Below are positions 1 through 8,312 of a stretch of DNA of 64,000 nt, one piece after another. Source of the DNA: G965276765 sp965276765 (GTDB lineage Bacteria > Actinomycetota > Acidimicrobiia > Acidimicrobiales > Palsa-688); the NCBI GenBank assembly GCA_965276765.1, contig OZ255627.1:3534001-3598000 (forward strand). The letters are read 5' to 3'. Made by a program: the position numbers and the translations under genes. The notes under the pieces are model-generated. The model worked only from the letters and a program-made list of their open reading frames with translations, was not told where the DNA came from and did not search any database. The stretch's first letter is position 1. Each line of letters opens with the position of its first letter.

Positions 1-1335
1 GACGACGAGCACCTGCACCGGCCGGCCGGGCCGGGCGGCGGGGAGGAGCTCGGTCCGGCCGCGACTGTGTACCGGCGGAGGCGGTGGCCGGTGGGGTTGG
101 CCGGGTGAGGTGATGCTCGCCACTGCCGGCGCGCCGGCGCTGTCGCCGATGCTCGGGAGGAGGACGACGCCGACGGCGAGAGCGGCCACGACCGCACCCG
201 TGGTGCGCAGCGGACGATGCAGCACAAACCGCTTGGTCCTGATCGGCACCTCCACCAGATGGTAGGAGGCCACGGTGAAGGCGGCGGCGACGGCCGTGCG
301 CAGCAAGAACAGCGGGCCCGTGCTCAGGTGCACCCTCGTCGGGTTGAGCCACACGTCCACGGGCCAATGCCACAGGTACAGGCCGTAGGACACGCGGCCC
401 ACGGCACGGGGCGCGACCGAGCCGAGGATCTTCGCCGTCACGCCGGCGCCGGGGGCGACGACGGTCGCCACGACCAGGGCGCCGGCGATGGCGAACAGGG
501 CGAAGCCGCCGCGATACAGCCAGCGATCACCGCCCGACACCTCGAAGAACATCAGCAGGCAGATGGCCGCCCCGGCCAGGCCGGCCCGGGGCCACCAGAC
601 CCTCAGCGTCGAGGAGCCGAGCCTGGTCTCGGGCGGCCAAAGCAGCCATGCCACCGCGAGCATGGCCCCGATGAGCAGCACCTGGATGTGTGTGTCGGTG
701 CCGTAGTACGACCGCCCGCCGTCGGCGGCGCCGTGGGTGACGAGATCGAGTCGGACCATCTGGGCGACGGAAAGGGCGGTCAGGGTGGCGAGGACCCCAA
801 GTATGATCCTGAGCTTCCCCCTGCCGTCGACGCGGCGGCGCAGGAAGTGCAGGATAAGCAACAGGGTCGGTGGCCACACGAGATACCACTGCTCCTCGAC
901 GGCTAGGGACCACATGTGCCTGAGCGGCGATGGGGCGGCAAAGCTGGCGAAATAGGACTGGTGACCAAAGACGAACCGCCAGTTGGCCACGTAGAACAGC
1001 GATGACAGGCCGTCCCACCTGAGGCCCGAGCGGGTGACCGGCGGGGCCAGGGTGGCGCCGTAGACGGCGACCGCAGCCAACATGAGCACAAGGGCGGGGA
1101 GCAACCTCCTGGCCCTCCTTGCCCAGAAGGAAGCCAGATGGATGGCGGCGGTCGTGCCCCACTCCTCGAGGAGCAGGGTGGTGATCAGGAACCCGGAGAG
1201 GACGAAGAACAGGTCGACACCGAGGAATCCACCGGGCAGCCAGCCGATCCCGCCGTGAAACACCATCACTGCGATGACGGCGATACCCCTGATCCCGTCG
1301 AGCCCGGGCCGGTAACCGAGCCGCCGGCGCCGCAT
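1..1335 (-). CDS. acyltransferase 3 (OafA/OatA-like) membrane protein, 3' end outside window
   Basis: Integral membrane O-acyltransferase that would move an acyl group across the membrane onto a cell-envelope sugar. The minus-strand frame opens with LGYRPGLDGIRGIAV, then GGFLGVDLFFVLSGFLIT and a basic WARRARRLLPAL segment, the usual start of acyltransferase-3 proteins. SLAVEEQWYLVWP follows, then about ten hydrophobic segments. The last residues before the left edge are proline-rich, as in proteins that carry an extracytoplasmic SGNH domain; that domain, if present, lies outside the window. ATG at 1335 is used; an in-frame GTG at 1374 is possible. The acceptor is unknown. Confidence 0.85.
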   Translation of the reverse strand, partial: MRRRRLGYRPGLDGIRGIAVIAVMVFHGGIGWLPGGFLGVDLFFVLSGFLITTLLLEEWGTTAAIHLASFWARRARRLLPALVLMLAAVAVYGATLAPPVTRSGLRWDGLSSLFYVANWRFVFGHQSYFASFAAPSPLRHMWSLAVEEQWYLVWPPTLLLILHFLRRRVDGRGKLRIILGVLATLTALSVAQMVRLDLVTHGAADGGRSYYGTDTHIQVLLIGAMLAVAWLLWPPETRLGSSTLRVWWPRAGLAGAAICLLMFFEVSGGDRWLYRGGFALFAIAGALVVATVVAPGAGVTAKILGSVAPRAVGRVSYGLYLWHWPVDVWLNPTRVHLSTGPLFLLRTAVAAAFTVASYHLVEVPIRTKRFVLHRPLRTTGAVVAALAVGVVLLPSIGDSAGAPAVASITSPGQPHRPPPPPVHSRGRTELLPAARPGRPVQVLVV

Positions 1336-1518
1336 CGGCGGCGGCCGGCCGGGATTCCCACCGCCTCTTGCCACTGTCCGCACCGGCGAAGCTTAAGGCG
1401 GCCGACCGCGCATCTCAGGGAGGCCAGGCTTCGTCATCGTTACCAGTTATGCCCGACCGCCCGAGCACGACTTCCCTCGATGTGCTGAGACGGTCGTGGG
1501 CCAGGGGCTTCAGGCTCT

Positions 1519-2967
1519 TCAGTGCTCGCTCGGCGGGGCTGACTTGGGTAGCAGCCAGACGACTCCGAGGCAGAGGGCGGCGATAGCACCAACGACGGCG
1601 ACGCTGACGGTCATGGCGTGGGCGGCACCGTGCTGCGTCCGCTGACTGAAGTAGACGGTCGTGACGACGGCGGACCCGATGCCGGCGGCGAGTTGCTGGA
1701 CCGCGGAGAGAGAGCCGCTGGCGCTGCCGGCCTCCTCGGCTACGACATCGCCGATGGCGACGTCGTAGATACTGGCGAAACAGGTGCCCATACCCACGCC
1801 GAGAACGAAGAGGGAGGGAGCAAAGGCCGAGACGCCGACGGTCGTGCCGTCGGCCCGGACGGTTGCCCACAGCCCGATGGCCCCGGCGAGGGTGATTCCG
1901 AGGCCGATGACCACGAGCACGCGTCCCAACTTGGTGATCAGTGGACGGCCCACGAAGGATGCGCCGATGATGCCAACCATCATTGGCGCCAGTCCGATGG
2001 CCGCCTCCGATGGAGTGAGCCCAAGCGCCGTCTGGAAGAACAACGAGACGACGTAGGCCAGCCCGTTCACCGCTGCGAAGAACCCCAAACCGAGGAGCAG
2101 ACCGGAGGTGAACCCCCGATTGGCGAGCAGCGAGGGCAGGATCAGCGGGTCTTGGGCCATGCGCTGGCGGACCCCGAACCCGACGAAAAGCGCGGCGCCG
2201 GCGACCAGGCTCAGGATGGGGAGCGTCGTCCATCCGGCGGTGGAGCCTTCGATAAGTCCATAGAGCAGCCCGAACATCGTGGCTCCGAGCAGACCGGCAC
2301 CGAGCCCGTCGATGGGGACCTCACCGCTCGGCACGTCGCGAGGCAGCAGCCTGATGGCGGCGACGAAGCCGATGGTGCCAAGGACGATGTTGATCAGGAA
2401 CATCGGGCGCCATGACAGGCCGCCGATGTCGGCGTCGATGATGAAGCCGGCCACGATGGGCCCGAGCACGGCCGAACCCCCGAGGACGGGGCCGAAGGCG
2501 ACGAAGGCGCGCGGTATCTGCTCGCGGGAGAAGGTGGCGAGCAGGATGCCGATGCCCTGCGGGATGAGCAGCGCCCCGAAGCCGCCCTGCACGAGTCGGC
2601 CGGCGATCAGCATGGCCGGATCGACCGAAAGTCCGCACACGGCCGAGGCGGCGACGAACCCGACAATGCCGGTCAGAAACAGCCGCCGTTTGCCGTAGCG
2701 GTCACCGAGGCGACCCCCCACGACAAGGAGGACGCCCATCGTCAACGCGTAGCTGGCCCCCAACCACTTGATCAGCGACTCCCCTCCTCCGATGTCGCGG
2801 ACGATCGAGGGAGCGGCGATGTTGGTGATCGTCGAGTCCATCAGGTCGAGAACGTCGGCGATCAGCACCACCGCGAGGATCAGGCGGAGGCGGGTCGGGA
2901 GTCGGGAGGCGCCGCCTTCGATGGTGGCTGCGGCCGGGGCTTCGTCTGTGGCTGGGGTCGTGGTCAT
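1519..2967 (-). CDS. MFS transporter, DHA2 (EmrB/QacA-like) family
   Basis: Proton-driven multidrug-type efflux pump of the inner membrane, 482 aa, the usual length for 14-TM DHA2 proteins. The N-terminus shows DLMDSTITNIAAPSI in the first TM segment and GGRLGDRYGKRR between TM2 and TM3, both family signatures. ATG at 2967 is chosen because AAGGAG lies just upstream on the coding strand and because this ATG overlaps the stop of the TetR gene (ATGA), indicating translational coupling. It is the second gene of a two-gene operon and is presumably repressed by that TetR protein. The substrate cannot be read from sequence. Confidence 0.92.
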   Translation of the reverse strand: MTTTPATDEAPAAATIEGGASRLPTRLRLILAVVLIADVLDLMDSTITNIAAPSIVRDIGGGESLIKWLGASYALTMGVLLVVGGRLGDRYGKRRLFLTGIVGFVAASAVCGLSVDPAMLIAGRLVQGGFGALLIPQGIGILLATFSREQIPRAFVAFGPVLGGSAVLGPIVAGFIIDADIGGLSWRPMFLINIVLGTIGFVAAIRLLPRDVPSGEVPIDGLGAGLLGATMFGLLYGLIEGSTAGWTTLPILSLVAGAALFVGFGVRQRMAQDPLILPSLLANRGFTSGLLLGLGFFAAVNGLAYVVSLFFQTALGLTPSEAAIGLAPMMVGIIGASFVGRPLITKLGRVLVVIGLGITLAGAIGLWATVRADGTTVGVSAFAPSLFVLGVGMGTCFASIYDVAIGDVVAEEAGSASGSLSAVQQLAAGIGSAVVTTVYFSQRTQHGAAHAMTVSVAVVGAIAALCLGVVWLLPKSAPPSEH

Positions 2968-3704
2968 GGTGCGTCTCCTTTCGGTGGCGTGGCGTTCGGT
3001 AGCGCGGCGTTCGGTGGCGCGGCGTTCGGTGTCTGCAGGATCCCGTTGATCAGGACGTGGAAGCCCCAGGTCAACCGCTCCGAGCCCGTCCCGGAGAGGA
3101 GTTGCGCCCCGAGGGCGGCGATGTGGGGGAACGTCTCGGCGGAGATGTCGAGCAACGCGTCGGCGGCCCTTTGCTCCTCGTCGCTGGCGTCGATCGCTTG
3201 CGTGCGTGTGCCCTGTTCCGTGGCGGTCGAAGTGGCGAAGTGCAACAGCAGATCCACCGCCCACGCGGCCCGCTCGGGGGGGATCTCCCCGACACGCAAC
3301 AGTGCAAGGACCCCATCGAGCAGGTGCAGGTAGCCAGGACCCGACGGCCGGGTCACGAGCGCCGACTGGGCTAGGCCCGGGTGCTCGAAGAGGACCATGA
3401 TGTACGACCACAGGACCGTCACGAGCCGCTCCCGCCAGTCACCGCGGGCTGTGACGGCGCCCAGGTCGACCTCTCCGAGCAGCTCGTCGAGGATCAAGGC
3501 GTGCAATTCGGCGGTATTCCGCACATAGACGTAGAGCGATGCCGCCCCGGTGTCGAGCTCCTGAGCCAGACGGCGCATCGTGACGCGGTCGAGACCTTCG
3601 GCGCGCAGGACGCCGAGCGCAGCCGCCACGATGCCCGCCCGTGTCAACGCCGGCTTGGCCGGTCGCTCCCGGCGGCTGACGGGTGATCTCTTCTCTGTCG
3701 GCAT
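2964..3704 (-). CDS. TetR/AcrR family transcriptional regulator
   Basis: DNA-binding repressor, 246 aa. Residues about 15-65 form the TetR helix-turn-helix (TRAGIVAAALGVLRAEGLD, then MRRLAQELDTGAASLYVYV). The C-terminal part resembles the TetR_C ligand-binding domain. The start at 3704 lies 11 bases from a perfect 18-bp palindrome (3715-3732), which fits autoregulation. The stop overlaps the start of the downstream efflux gene by four bases. The C-terminal end is an odd low-complexity run of Asn-Ala-Pro/Leu-Pro repeats (PNAAPPNAALPNATPP), encoded by short imperfect DNA repeats at about 2990-3035. The inducer is probably a substrate of the pump (inference). Confidence 0.92.
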   Translation of the reverse strand: MPTEKRSPVSRRERPAKPALTRAGIVAAALGVLRAEGLDRVTMRRLAQELDTGAASLYVYVRNTAELHALILDELLGEVDLGAVTARGDWRERLVTVLWSYIMVLFEHPGLAQSALVTRPSGPGYLHLLDGVLALLRVGEIPPERAAWAVDLLLHFATSTATEQGTRTQAIDASDEEQRAADALLDISAETFPHIAALGAQLLSGTGSERLTWGFHVLINGILQTPNAAPPNAALPNATPPKGDAP

Positions 3705-3714
3705 GATGCCAGTG

Positions 3715-3732
3715 TAACGAACATGTTCGTTA
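3715..3732. promoter_or_regulatory. palindromic operator upstream of the TetR gene
   Basis: TAACGAACATGTTCGTTA is a perfect 18-bp inverted repeat 11 bases upstream of the TetR start. A further half-site CATGTTCGT occurs at 3752-3760. The position and symmetry are those of a TetR autoregulatory operator; binding is inferred. Confidence 0.75.
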
Positions 3733-3864
3733 AGTACAAATTCGTGACGGGCATGTTCGTGTTCAGGGTTGCGTGAGGAGCCGGGGCGTAGCGAACGGAC
3801 CACCCCGCCACGGTCGGGAACCGGCGGCGCGAGGCCGTATCGTTGAGCGAATGCGGAGCCACCG

Positions 3865-4326
3865 ATGAACGCCAAGATCGCCACGTCCGAGGTCGTCGGA
3901 CGCCACGAGCTGCTCGACTTCGTTCGCGGTCGCCACAAGGTCGTACTGGTCACCGCGAAGCGCGACGGTAGCCCTCAGCTGTCTCCGGTAACTGCAGGTG
4001 TGGACGGCGACGGCCGGATCGTGGTCGCTACGTATCCCGAGCGGGCCAAGGCGCACAACGCTCGACGCGACCCTCACGTCAGCCTTCTGGTCGTCTCCGA
4101 CGAATGGAACGGCGCATGGGTGCAGGTCGACGGTCGCGCCGAGGTCCTCGACCTTCCGGAGGCACTCGAACCTCTCGTCGAGTACTTCCGAGCGATCGGA
4201 GGTGAGCACGACGACTGGGACGAATACCGGGCCGCCATGCAGCGTCAGGGGAAGGCGCTCATCCGTGTGACGATCGATCGGTGGGGCCCCATCGCAACGG
4301 GCGGATTCCCTGCCCGTATGGCCTGA
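3865..4326 (+). CDS. PPOX-class F420/flavin-dependent oxidoreductase (Rv1155-like)
   Basis: Split-barrel flavin/F420-binding enzyme of 153 aa, the typical family length. The N-terminal half contains the core strands VVLVTAKRDGSPQLSPVTAG and GRIVVATYPERAKAHNARRDP, which in this family contact the cofactor phosphate. WVQVDGRAEV and ALIRVTIDRWGP complete the barrel. It stands alone and converges on a GNAT gene. Such proteins reduce diverse substrates with F420H2, common in actinobacteria; the specific substrate is unknown. ATG at 3865 follows a weak purine-rich site. Confidence 0.85.
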   Translation: MNAKIATSEVVGRHELLDFVRGRHKVVLVTAKRDGSPQLSPVTAGVDGDGRIVVATYPERAKAHNARRDPHVSLLVVSDEWNGAWVQVDGRAEVLDLPEALEPLVEYFRAIGGEHDDWDEYRAAMQRQGKALIRVTIDRWGPIATGGFPARMA

Positions 4327-4377
4327 GCGCGTCTCCAGAGAGGCGGGGCTGGAGTCGCAGGATCTGGGCGCCGGAGA

Positions 4378-5051
4378 TCAGCGGCCGTGGCGGTGGAAGA
4401 GGACGTCGGCCGCGATGGGCGATAGCCGGCGGCGAGGAAGCAGCGCAGCGACGCGGCGTTCCCCGGGGATACCTGCGCGAACACCGGGGTACCCGGGGTC
4501 ACGAGTCCGAGGGCGCTGCGAGCCAAGGCGGAGCCGCGACCTGCTCCTCGAGCGGCCGCGTCCACCTCGATGGACACCTCGACCCGTTCGGCCAGGCCCC
4601 GGCCGATCGTGAGCACACCCCCGTGGCCGTCTCGAAAGGGACGGACCTGCGTGCGGTAGCGGTGGGCTCGGGTGAGGCGAGGGTGGGAGAAGGTCTCCTC
4701 GGCCGGCTCGACCGCAGCCTCGGTGTGCGTCGGGGTGGCAACGGCGGCGAGGACGACGTCGACCGTGCCGGCCTCTGCACCGAGACGACGACCGAGCTCG
4801 GCGAGGAAGGTTGCCCTCATCGGCGCTCCCAGGTCGTCGGCGGGAAAGGTCGCCGTCACCCAGTCGGGTTCCACGTCGGCGGCCAGGGCGTGGTGGGCGG
4901 CGAAGGCGACAAGGGCATCGGCGGGCCCCAACGGTCGGGGGAGGACCTCGACCGCTCCGTCGGTCGGCGGGAACCGGCTGAACGCCGCATCTCGCATCAG
5001 ATCCGAGAGTCGATCGGGCGAAGCGGCCGAAGCTCCTGAGACGGCATTCAC
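4378..5051 (-). CDS. GNAT family N-acetyltransferase with apparent C-terminal frameshift
   Basis: Acetyltransferase-like protein. The C-terminal half has the acetyl-CoA loop (AARGAGRGSALA) followed by VSPGNAASLRCFLAAGYRP, a standard GNAT ending. After GYRP the reading frame loses sense and runs on to 4245. Adding one base at the GGG run near 4417-4419 gives the family-like ending PIAADVLFHRHGR with a stop at 4378. I list the corrected extent; as sequenced the frame continues to 4245. GTG at 5051 is a likely start, and an upstream ATG at 5105 also exists. The substrate is unknown. The shift could be a base-calling error. Confidence 0.6.
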
Positions 5052-5167
5052 GGTCTCATCCTGCCTCTGGGCGCCACCACGGAGGCGCGGGGGGCTTCGC
5101 GGCATGCGGATGGTCCCCGGTGGGGTCGAAGCGCGGATGTCGGTGCCGCAGGCGCGCTTGAGGCATC

Positions 5168-5641
5168 GTGGGTGGGGTGGAAAGGGTCGTGATCCTGGGC
5201 CGAGGCGGGGCGGGAAAGTCGACGGCCGCGCTGCGTCTTGGCCGACTCACTGGTCTGCCGGTCATCGAGCTGGATAAGCACTTCTGGCGACCGGGGTTGG
5301 TGGCGACGCCACCGGAGGCGTGGAGCGAGATTCAGCTGAGGCTCGCGGCGGCGAATTGCTGGATCATGGACGGGGACCTCGGGCCCTACGACGCTCTCGC
5401 GGCCCGACTGAGCAGAGCCGACACGGTTCTGGTACTCGACTTCTCTCTCGTGCGCTGCGCATGGCGCGTCCTACGGCGATCGCGCGAGCGCACCGATTTC
5501 TGGTGGTGGCTGTTGACATGGCGATACCGAAGCAGGGCTGCCGTTGTGCACGCCGCGACCAGCATCGCCGTGGACGCGGATGTCTACATCGTGCGCACGC
5601 CCCACCAACTGGGCCTGTTTCTCGCTTCCGTGAACCGGTAG
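5168..5641 (+). CDS. small P-loop NTPase, adenylate-kinase-like (FlaR/topology-modulation type)
   Basis: Cytoplasmic nucleotide-binding protein of 157 aa. Walker A is GRGGAGKST near the N-terminus, followed by LPVIELDKHFWRPG, the pattern of proteins once called DNA topology modulators and related to adenylate kinase. DTVLVLDFSLVRCAWRVLRR and RSRERTDFWWWLLTWRYRS fit the lid/helical region. GTG at 5168 is used; a second GTG lies nine bases downstream. It is not in an obvious operon. The physiological substrate is unknown. Confidence 0.75.
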   Translation: MGGVERVVILGRGGAGKSTAALRLGRLTGLPVIELDKHFWRPGLVATPPEAWSEIQLRLAAANCWIMDGDLGPYDALAARLSRADTVLVLDFSLVRCAWRVLRRSRERTDFWWWLLTWRYRSRAAVVHAATSIAVDADVYIVRTPHQLGLFLASVNR

Positions 5642-5803
5642 CCGACGGCCCGATCGGCCTACGGACCATGGAGCCGGCATGCCGACGGACTGGGTCACTC
5701 GTCGTTCCGCCTGGTCGTCAGGTTGCTGCGGTAGGCCGACGACGTGTGCGCTGAGCTCGGTCGCCGCTCGGGCTGTCGGCAGAGGCGTCGTAGGCTCCCA
5801 CAC

Positions 5804-5947
5804 ATGAAGATCATGTGTGCGGACTGCGGGTGCAACGTAGATCGGGGGATCCGCTTGGCGACCTGTGGCGACCCGTCGTGTTGTTGCGCGGGACTCCCGA
5901 TTCGAGAGCGAGCATCCGATCCCGAAGTGATGGATGAGCCCGGATAG
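5804..5947 (+). CDS. small Cys-rich hypothetical protein
   Basis: Forty-seven residues starting MKIMCADCGCNVDRG, with CGDPSCCC shortly after: seven cysteines in the first 29 residues, arranged like a small zinc-binding protein. No domain beyond that is recognisable. The ATG sits in a short intergenic region with no strong ribosome site, so the call rests on composition alone. Confidence 0.4.
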   Translation: MKIMCADCGCNVDRGIRLATCGDPSCCCAGLPIRERASDPEVMDEPG

Positions 5948-6115
5948 CGAGTTCATCGAAACGATTGCCGCAATCCGCACCGGCAACGTAGCGGGATAGC
6001 AGCGACTGCCTCGTGACAACCGGGACCTGGCGGCTATGAGGGCACGAGGCATCGCAGGGGGACGCACCCGCTTCACGCGGTCGTGAAGCTGCCGGGGTGT
6101 GCGCCGCGCGTCCAG

Positions 6116-6718
6116 CTACCTCAGAGCGAGGCGGGACTCGGCGACGGCGTGCGCGAAGCCAGCGTGGCACCGCCTCACGATGATCGCCTTCGACTTCGTG
6201 TCAAAGCGCAGCCCGACCCGCGTGATCACCTCCGCGACCGCTCCTGCGATCAATGCGGCCACCATCACGCCGAATCCGATCACGACCCCAGAAGTGACGA
6301 TGACGCCAACCACAAGTACGGGGGCACCAACAGCGAATGCAACCAGGGAGGCCAACTGGGCACGACGGTGACGACGAAATGCGACGTCGCTGACCGGAAG
6401 AGCGACCTTGACGCGGTCGTTACCGAAGCCACGAGCGAGCAGAAAGACCCACCAACCTCCAAAGAGGAGTATCCGGTAGGTCCACGCGGGCCGATCCACC
6501 GCCTCCAGCGGCAGTCGCGGCCGAGCGGGCAGGCCCGTCTTGACGCAGATATCCGGCAACCGCGTGGACTCCTTCGCGCTCAGCCAGACTGTCGCCACGA
6601 CGCAACAAATATCCCGCGCCCTTCGGTGTTTGGACCGCCTTCTCCTTACGCCTACTAGCCAGCCCCTGGCGCTACCGGGCTCGGGCTCTATGACGCTAGG
6701 CGAGTCGTCGTTCGACAA
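6116..6718 (-). CDS. hypothetical membrane protein with N-terminal CVKTG motif
   Basis: About 200 aa. A short segment LPDICVKTGLPARPRL precedes a first hydrophobic stretch (YRILLFGGWWVFLLARGF). The sequence VALPVSDVAFRRHRRAQ and two more hydrophobic segments follow (VAFAVGAPVLVVGVIV and VVIGFGVMVAALIAGAV). This layout of one cysteine-containing loop before a TM hairpin is seen in many uncharacterised actinobacterial membrane proteins. The first 40 residues are of doubtful quality, so translation may start later. Function unknown. Confidence 0.6.
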   Translation of the reverse strand: MSNDDSPSVIEPEPGSARGWLVGVRRRRSKHRRARDICCVVATVWLSAKESTRLPDICVKTGLPARPRLPLEAVDRPAWTYRILLFGGWWVFLLARGFGNDRVKVALPVSDVAFRRHRRAQLASLVAFAVGAPVLVVGVIVTSGVVIGFGVMVAALIAGAVAEVITRVGLRFDTKSKAIIVRRCHAGFAHAVAESRLALR

Positions 6719-6756
6719 TCGCGGATTGTTCTTGTTCGAGACGCAGTTCTTATCCT

Positions 6757-7374
6757 GTGCGAGTGCGCACGATCGGCCGGAATGCAGCAGTTCCCGGCGA
6801 GGTCCTGATCCTTACCGGGCCAGCTGCCGCCGGTAAGACAACAGCCGCCCGACGGGTAGCCGAGGGGAGTACTGAACCCTCGGTGCACCTTCATGCCGAC
6901 GACTTCTTCAAGGCGCTCAAGACGGGCCGGTTACGCGGCTGGATGGATGGTGCCGAACCACAGCATGAGATCGTGTTCGAGGCGATCGGCAGTGCAGCGG
7001 CCGTCTACGCCAGCGGTGGCTACTTTGTCGTGGTCGACACGTTGATACGCAGGCAGTTCCTTGAGGCCTTGGCCCGGAACATCATGCGTAACAACGTCCC
7101 CGCCCACCTCGTCGTGCTCCGCCCCAGCTTCAACGAGGTCCTCGCTCGTTCCAACCTGCGCGACCCGAAGCTGCGTCACGACGACGACATCCTCCGTTGG
7201 CTTTACAACTACTTCACTGATCTCGGTGACCTCGAACAGCATGTCATCAACAACTCCGATCACGCCCCCGACCAGACGATGGAAGCGATCCAGGCGATGG
7301 TCCGCTCAGGCGGCGCTCGCCTGCGACCCCTCCGAGGTGATCGGAGCCTGAGGCGGCCAAGGCAGGGGAGGTGA
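6757..7374 (+). CDS. P-loop kinase / zeta-toxin-like phosphotransferase
   Basis: A 205-aa protein. Walker A is GPAAAGKTTAARRVAE at about residues 21-36, followed by SVHLHADDFFKALKTGR, where the DD pair matches the catalytic acid position of CPT/zeta-type small-molecule kinases. YFVVVDTLIRRQFL looks like the Walker B strand and VPAHLVVLRPSFNEVLARS like the lid segment. Start GTG at 6757. No antitoxin gene is adjacent, so a stand-alone resistance or metabolic kinase is more likely than a toxin. Substrate unknown. Confidence 0.7.
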   Translation: MRVRTIGRNAAVPGEVLILTGPAAAGKTTAARRVAEGSTEPSVHLHADDFFKALKTGRLRGWMDGAEPQHEIVFEAIGSAAAVYASGGYFVVVDTLIRRQFLEALARNIMRNNVPAHLVVLRPSFNEVLARSNLRDPKLRHDDDILRWLYNYFTDLGDLEQHVINNSDHAPDQTMEAIQAMVRSGGARLRPLRGDRSLRRPRQGR

Positions 7375-7413
7375 TCCGTGCTGCAGGCCGCTCGGGCGGG
7401 AATGCCAGCGCTG

Positions 7414-8169
7414 CTATTCCGCCCGGGCGGCGTTGGCGGCTTTGATGAACTCCAGCAGGGCGGGGGAAGGGCCGCCATACTCAAGCTCGATCTGTTGGGC
7501 TTTATCGCCGTGCATGCGATAGAGCGAGTCCCGGATGCCCTTATCGTCGCCGTGGAACTGCTGGAGCAGCCCCATCCACTCCTCCGCCAGCTTCTGCGCT
7601 TGCGGTGTGGCGGGGTCGACCCCGCCATCAACCGCCGCCTGCACCTGGCCGATCAGCTTGGGCCATGCTGCCTGCACGTTCGCGATGGCCTGCTCTCCGA
7701 GTTGTGCTCGGCGCTCCGCCAGCTCGGCCAACTGCTCGTCACTGAAGTACTGCTTCACTGTGTCGTCCACCGTGATCACCTTTCGGATCAGTTCGAAGAA
7801 GTCGGTGACCGAGGCCGGCTCGTCGCCCTGCGAGGCGCCAGCCATGATGCTCAGCTGCGCCCGCAGCGTCCGGATGGCGACCAACTGTCGATCGAGGTAG
7901 GCCCGGTGCTGTTCGAGCAGGGCCTCGATCGGCAACGTCCCGTCGAGGACCTCGGCGATCGTGTCCAGTGGCAACCCCAGCTGGCGTAACGCCAGCACCC
8001 GGTAGAGCCGTTCGACGTCGGAGTCCACATACAGCCGATACCCGGCCGCCGTGCGCGCCGACGGCCTCACCAGGCCGAGATGATCGTAGTGGTGCAACGT
8101 TCGTACTGTCAGCCCCGTGGAGGCCGCCAACTGGCCGACCTTCCAGACTTGGGCTCCCTGTCCGATCAT
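7414..8169 (-). CDS. MerR family regulator with TipAS domain
   Basis: Transcription activator of about 251 aa. Residues 10-80 form the MerR winged helix (VWKVGQLAASTGLTVRTLHHY, then the DHLGLVRPSARTAAGYRLY wing). A dimerisation helix follows, and the C-terminal half matches TipAS ligand-binding domains (FSDEQLAELAERRAQLGE and related helices). ATG at 8169 is used; a GTG lies directly upstream. A MerR-type promoter with an operator in its spacer sits about 45 bases upstream and reads into this gene, so autoregulation is likely. The TipAS domain binds thiopeptide-type or other hydrophobic drugs in characterised relatives; the ligand here is unknown. Confidence 0.92.
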   Translation of the reverse strand: MIGQGAQVWKVGQLAASTGLTVRTLHHYDHLGLVRPSARTAAGYRLYVDSDVERLYRVLALRQLGLPLDTIAEVLDGTLPIEALLEQHRAYLDRQLVAIRTLRAQLSIMAGASQGDEPASVTDFFELIRKVITVDDTVKQYFSDEQLAELAERRAQLGEQAIANVQAAWPKLIGQVQAAVDGGVDPATPQAQKLAEEWMGLLQQFHGDDKGIRDSLYRMHGDKAQQIELEYGGPSPALLEFIKAANAARAE

Positions 8170-8216
8170 CACCAGTCACCTTCACTTCTGCCGTCGCGGA
8201 TGCGTTGGCAAGAATC

Positions 8217-8247
8217 ACGGTAAGGCCTGACGTTACGTCAGGGTCAA
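8217..8247 (-). promoter_or_regulatory. MerR-type promoter with operator in a 19-bp spacer
   Basis: On the minus strand TTGACC (8242-8247) and TACCGT (8217-8222) are separated by 19 bp. The spacer carries the inverted repeat CCTGACG-TTA-CGTCAGG (8226-8242). Over-long spacers with a central dyad are the hallmark of MerR-activated promoters, and the gene downstream is a MerR regulator. Confidence 0.75.
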
Positions 8248-8312
8248 GCACCAATCTCCAATCCGGGGAAGGATTACTGCCGGGTGCCCGCAGAACAATC
8301 GTTGGGACGTCG

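Noticed and set aside
527..1162. Minus-strand 211-aa frame over the acyltransferase
   Set aside because: Arg/Pro/Gly-rich shadow of the real acyltransferase frame.
7968..8312. N-terminal extension of the SET-domain frame
   Set aside because: It reads across the MerR promoter and antisense to the MerR gene, and its composition is not protein-like.
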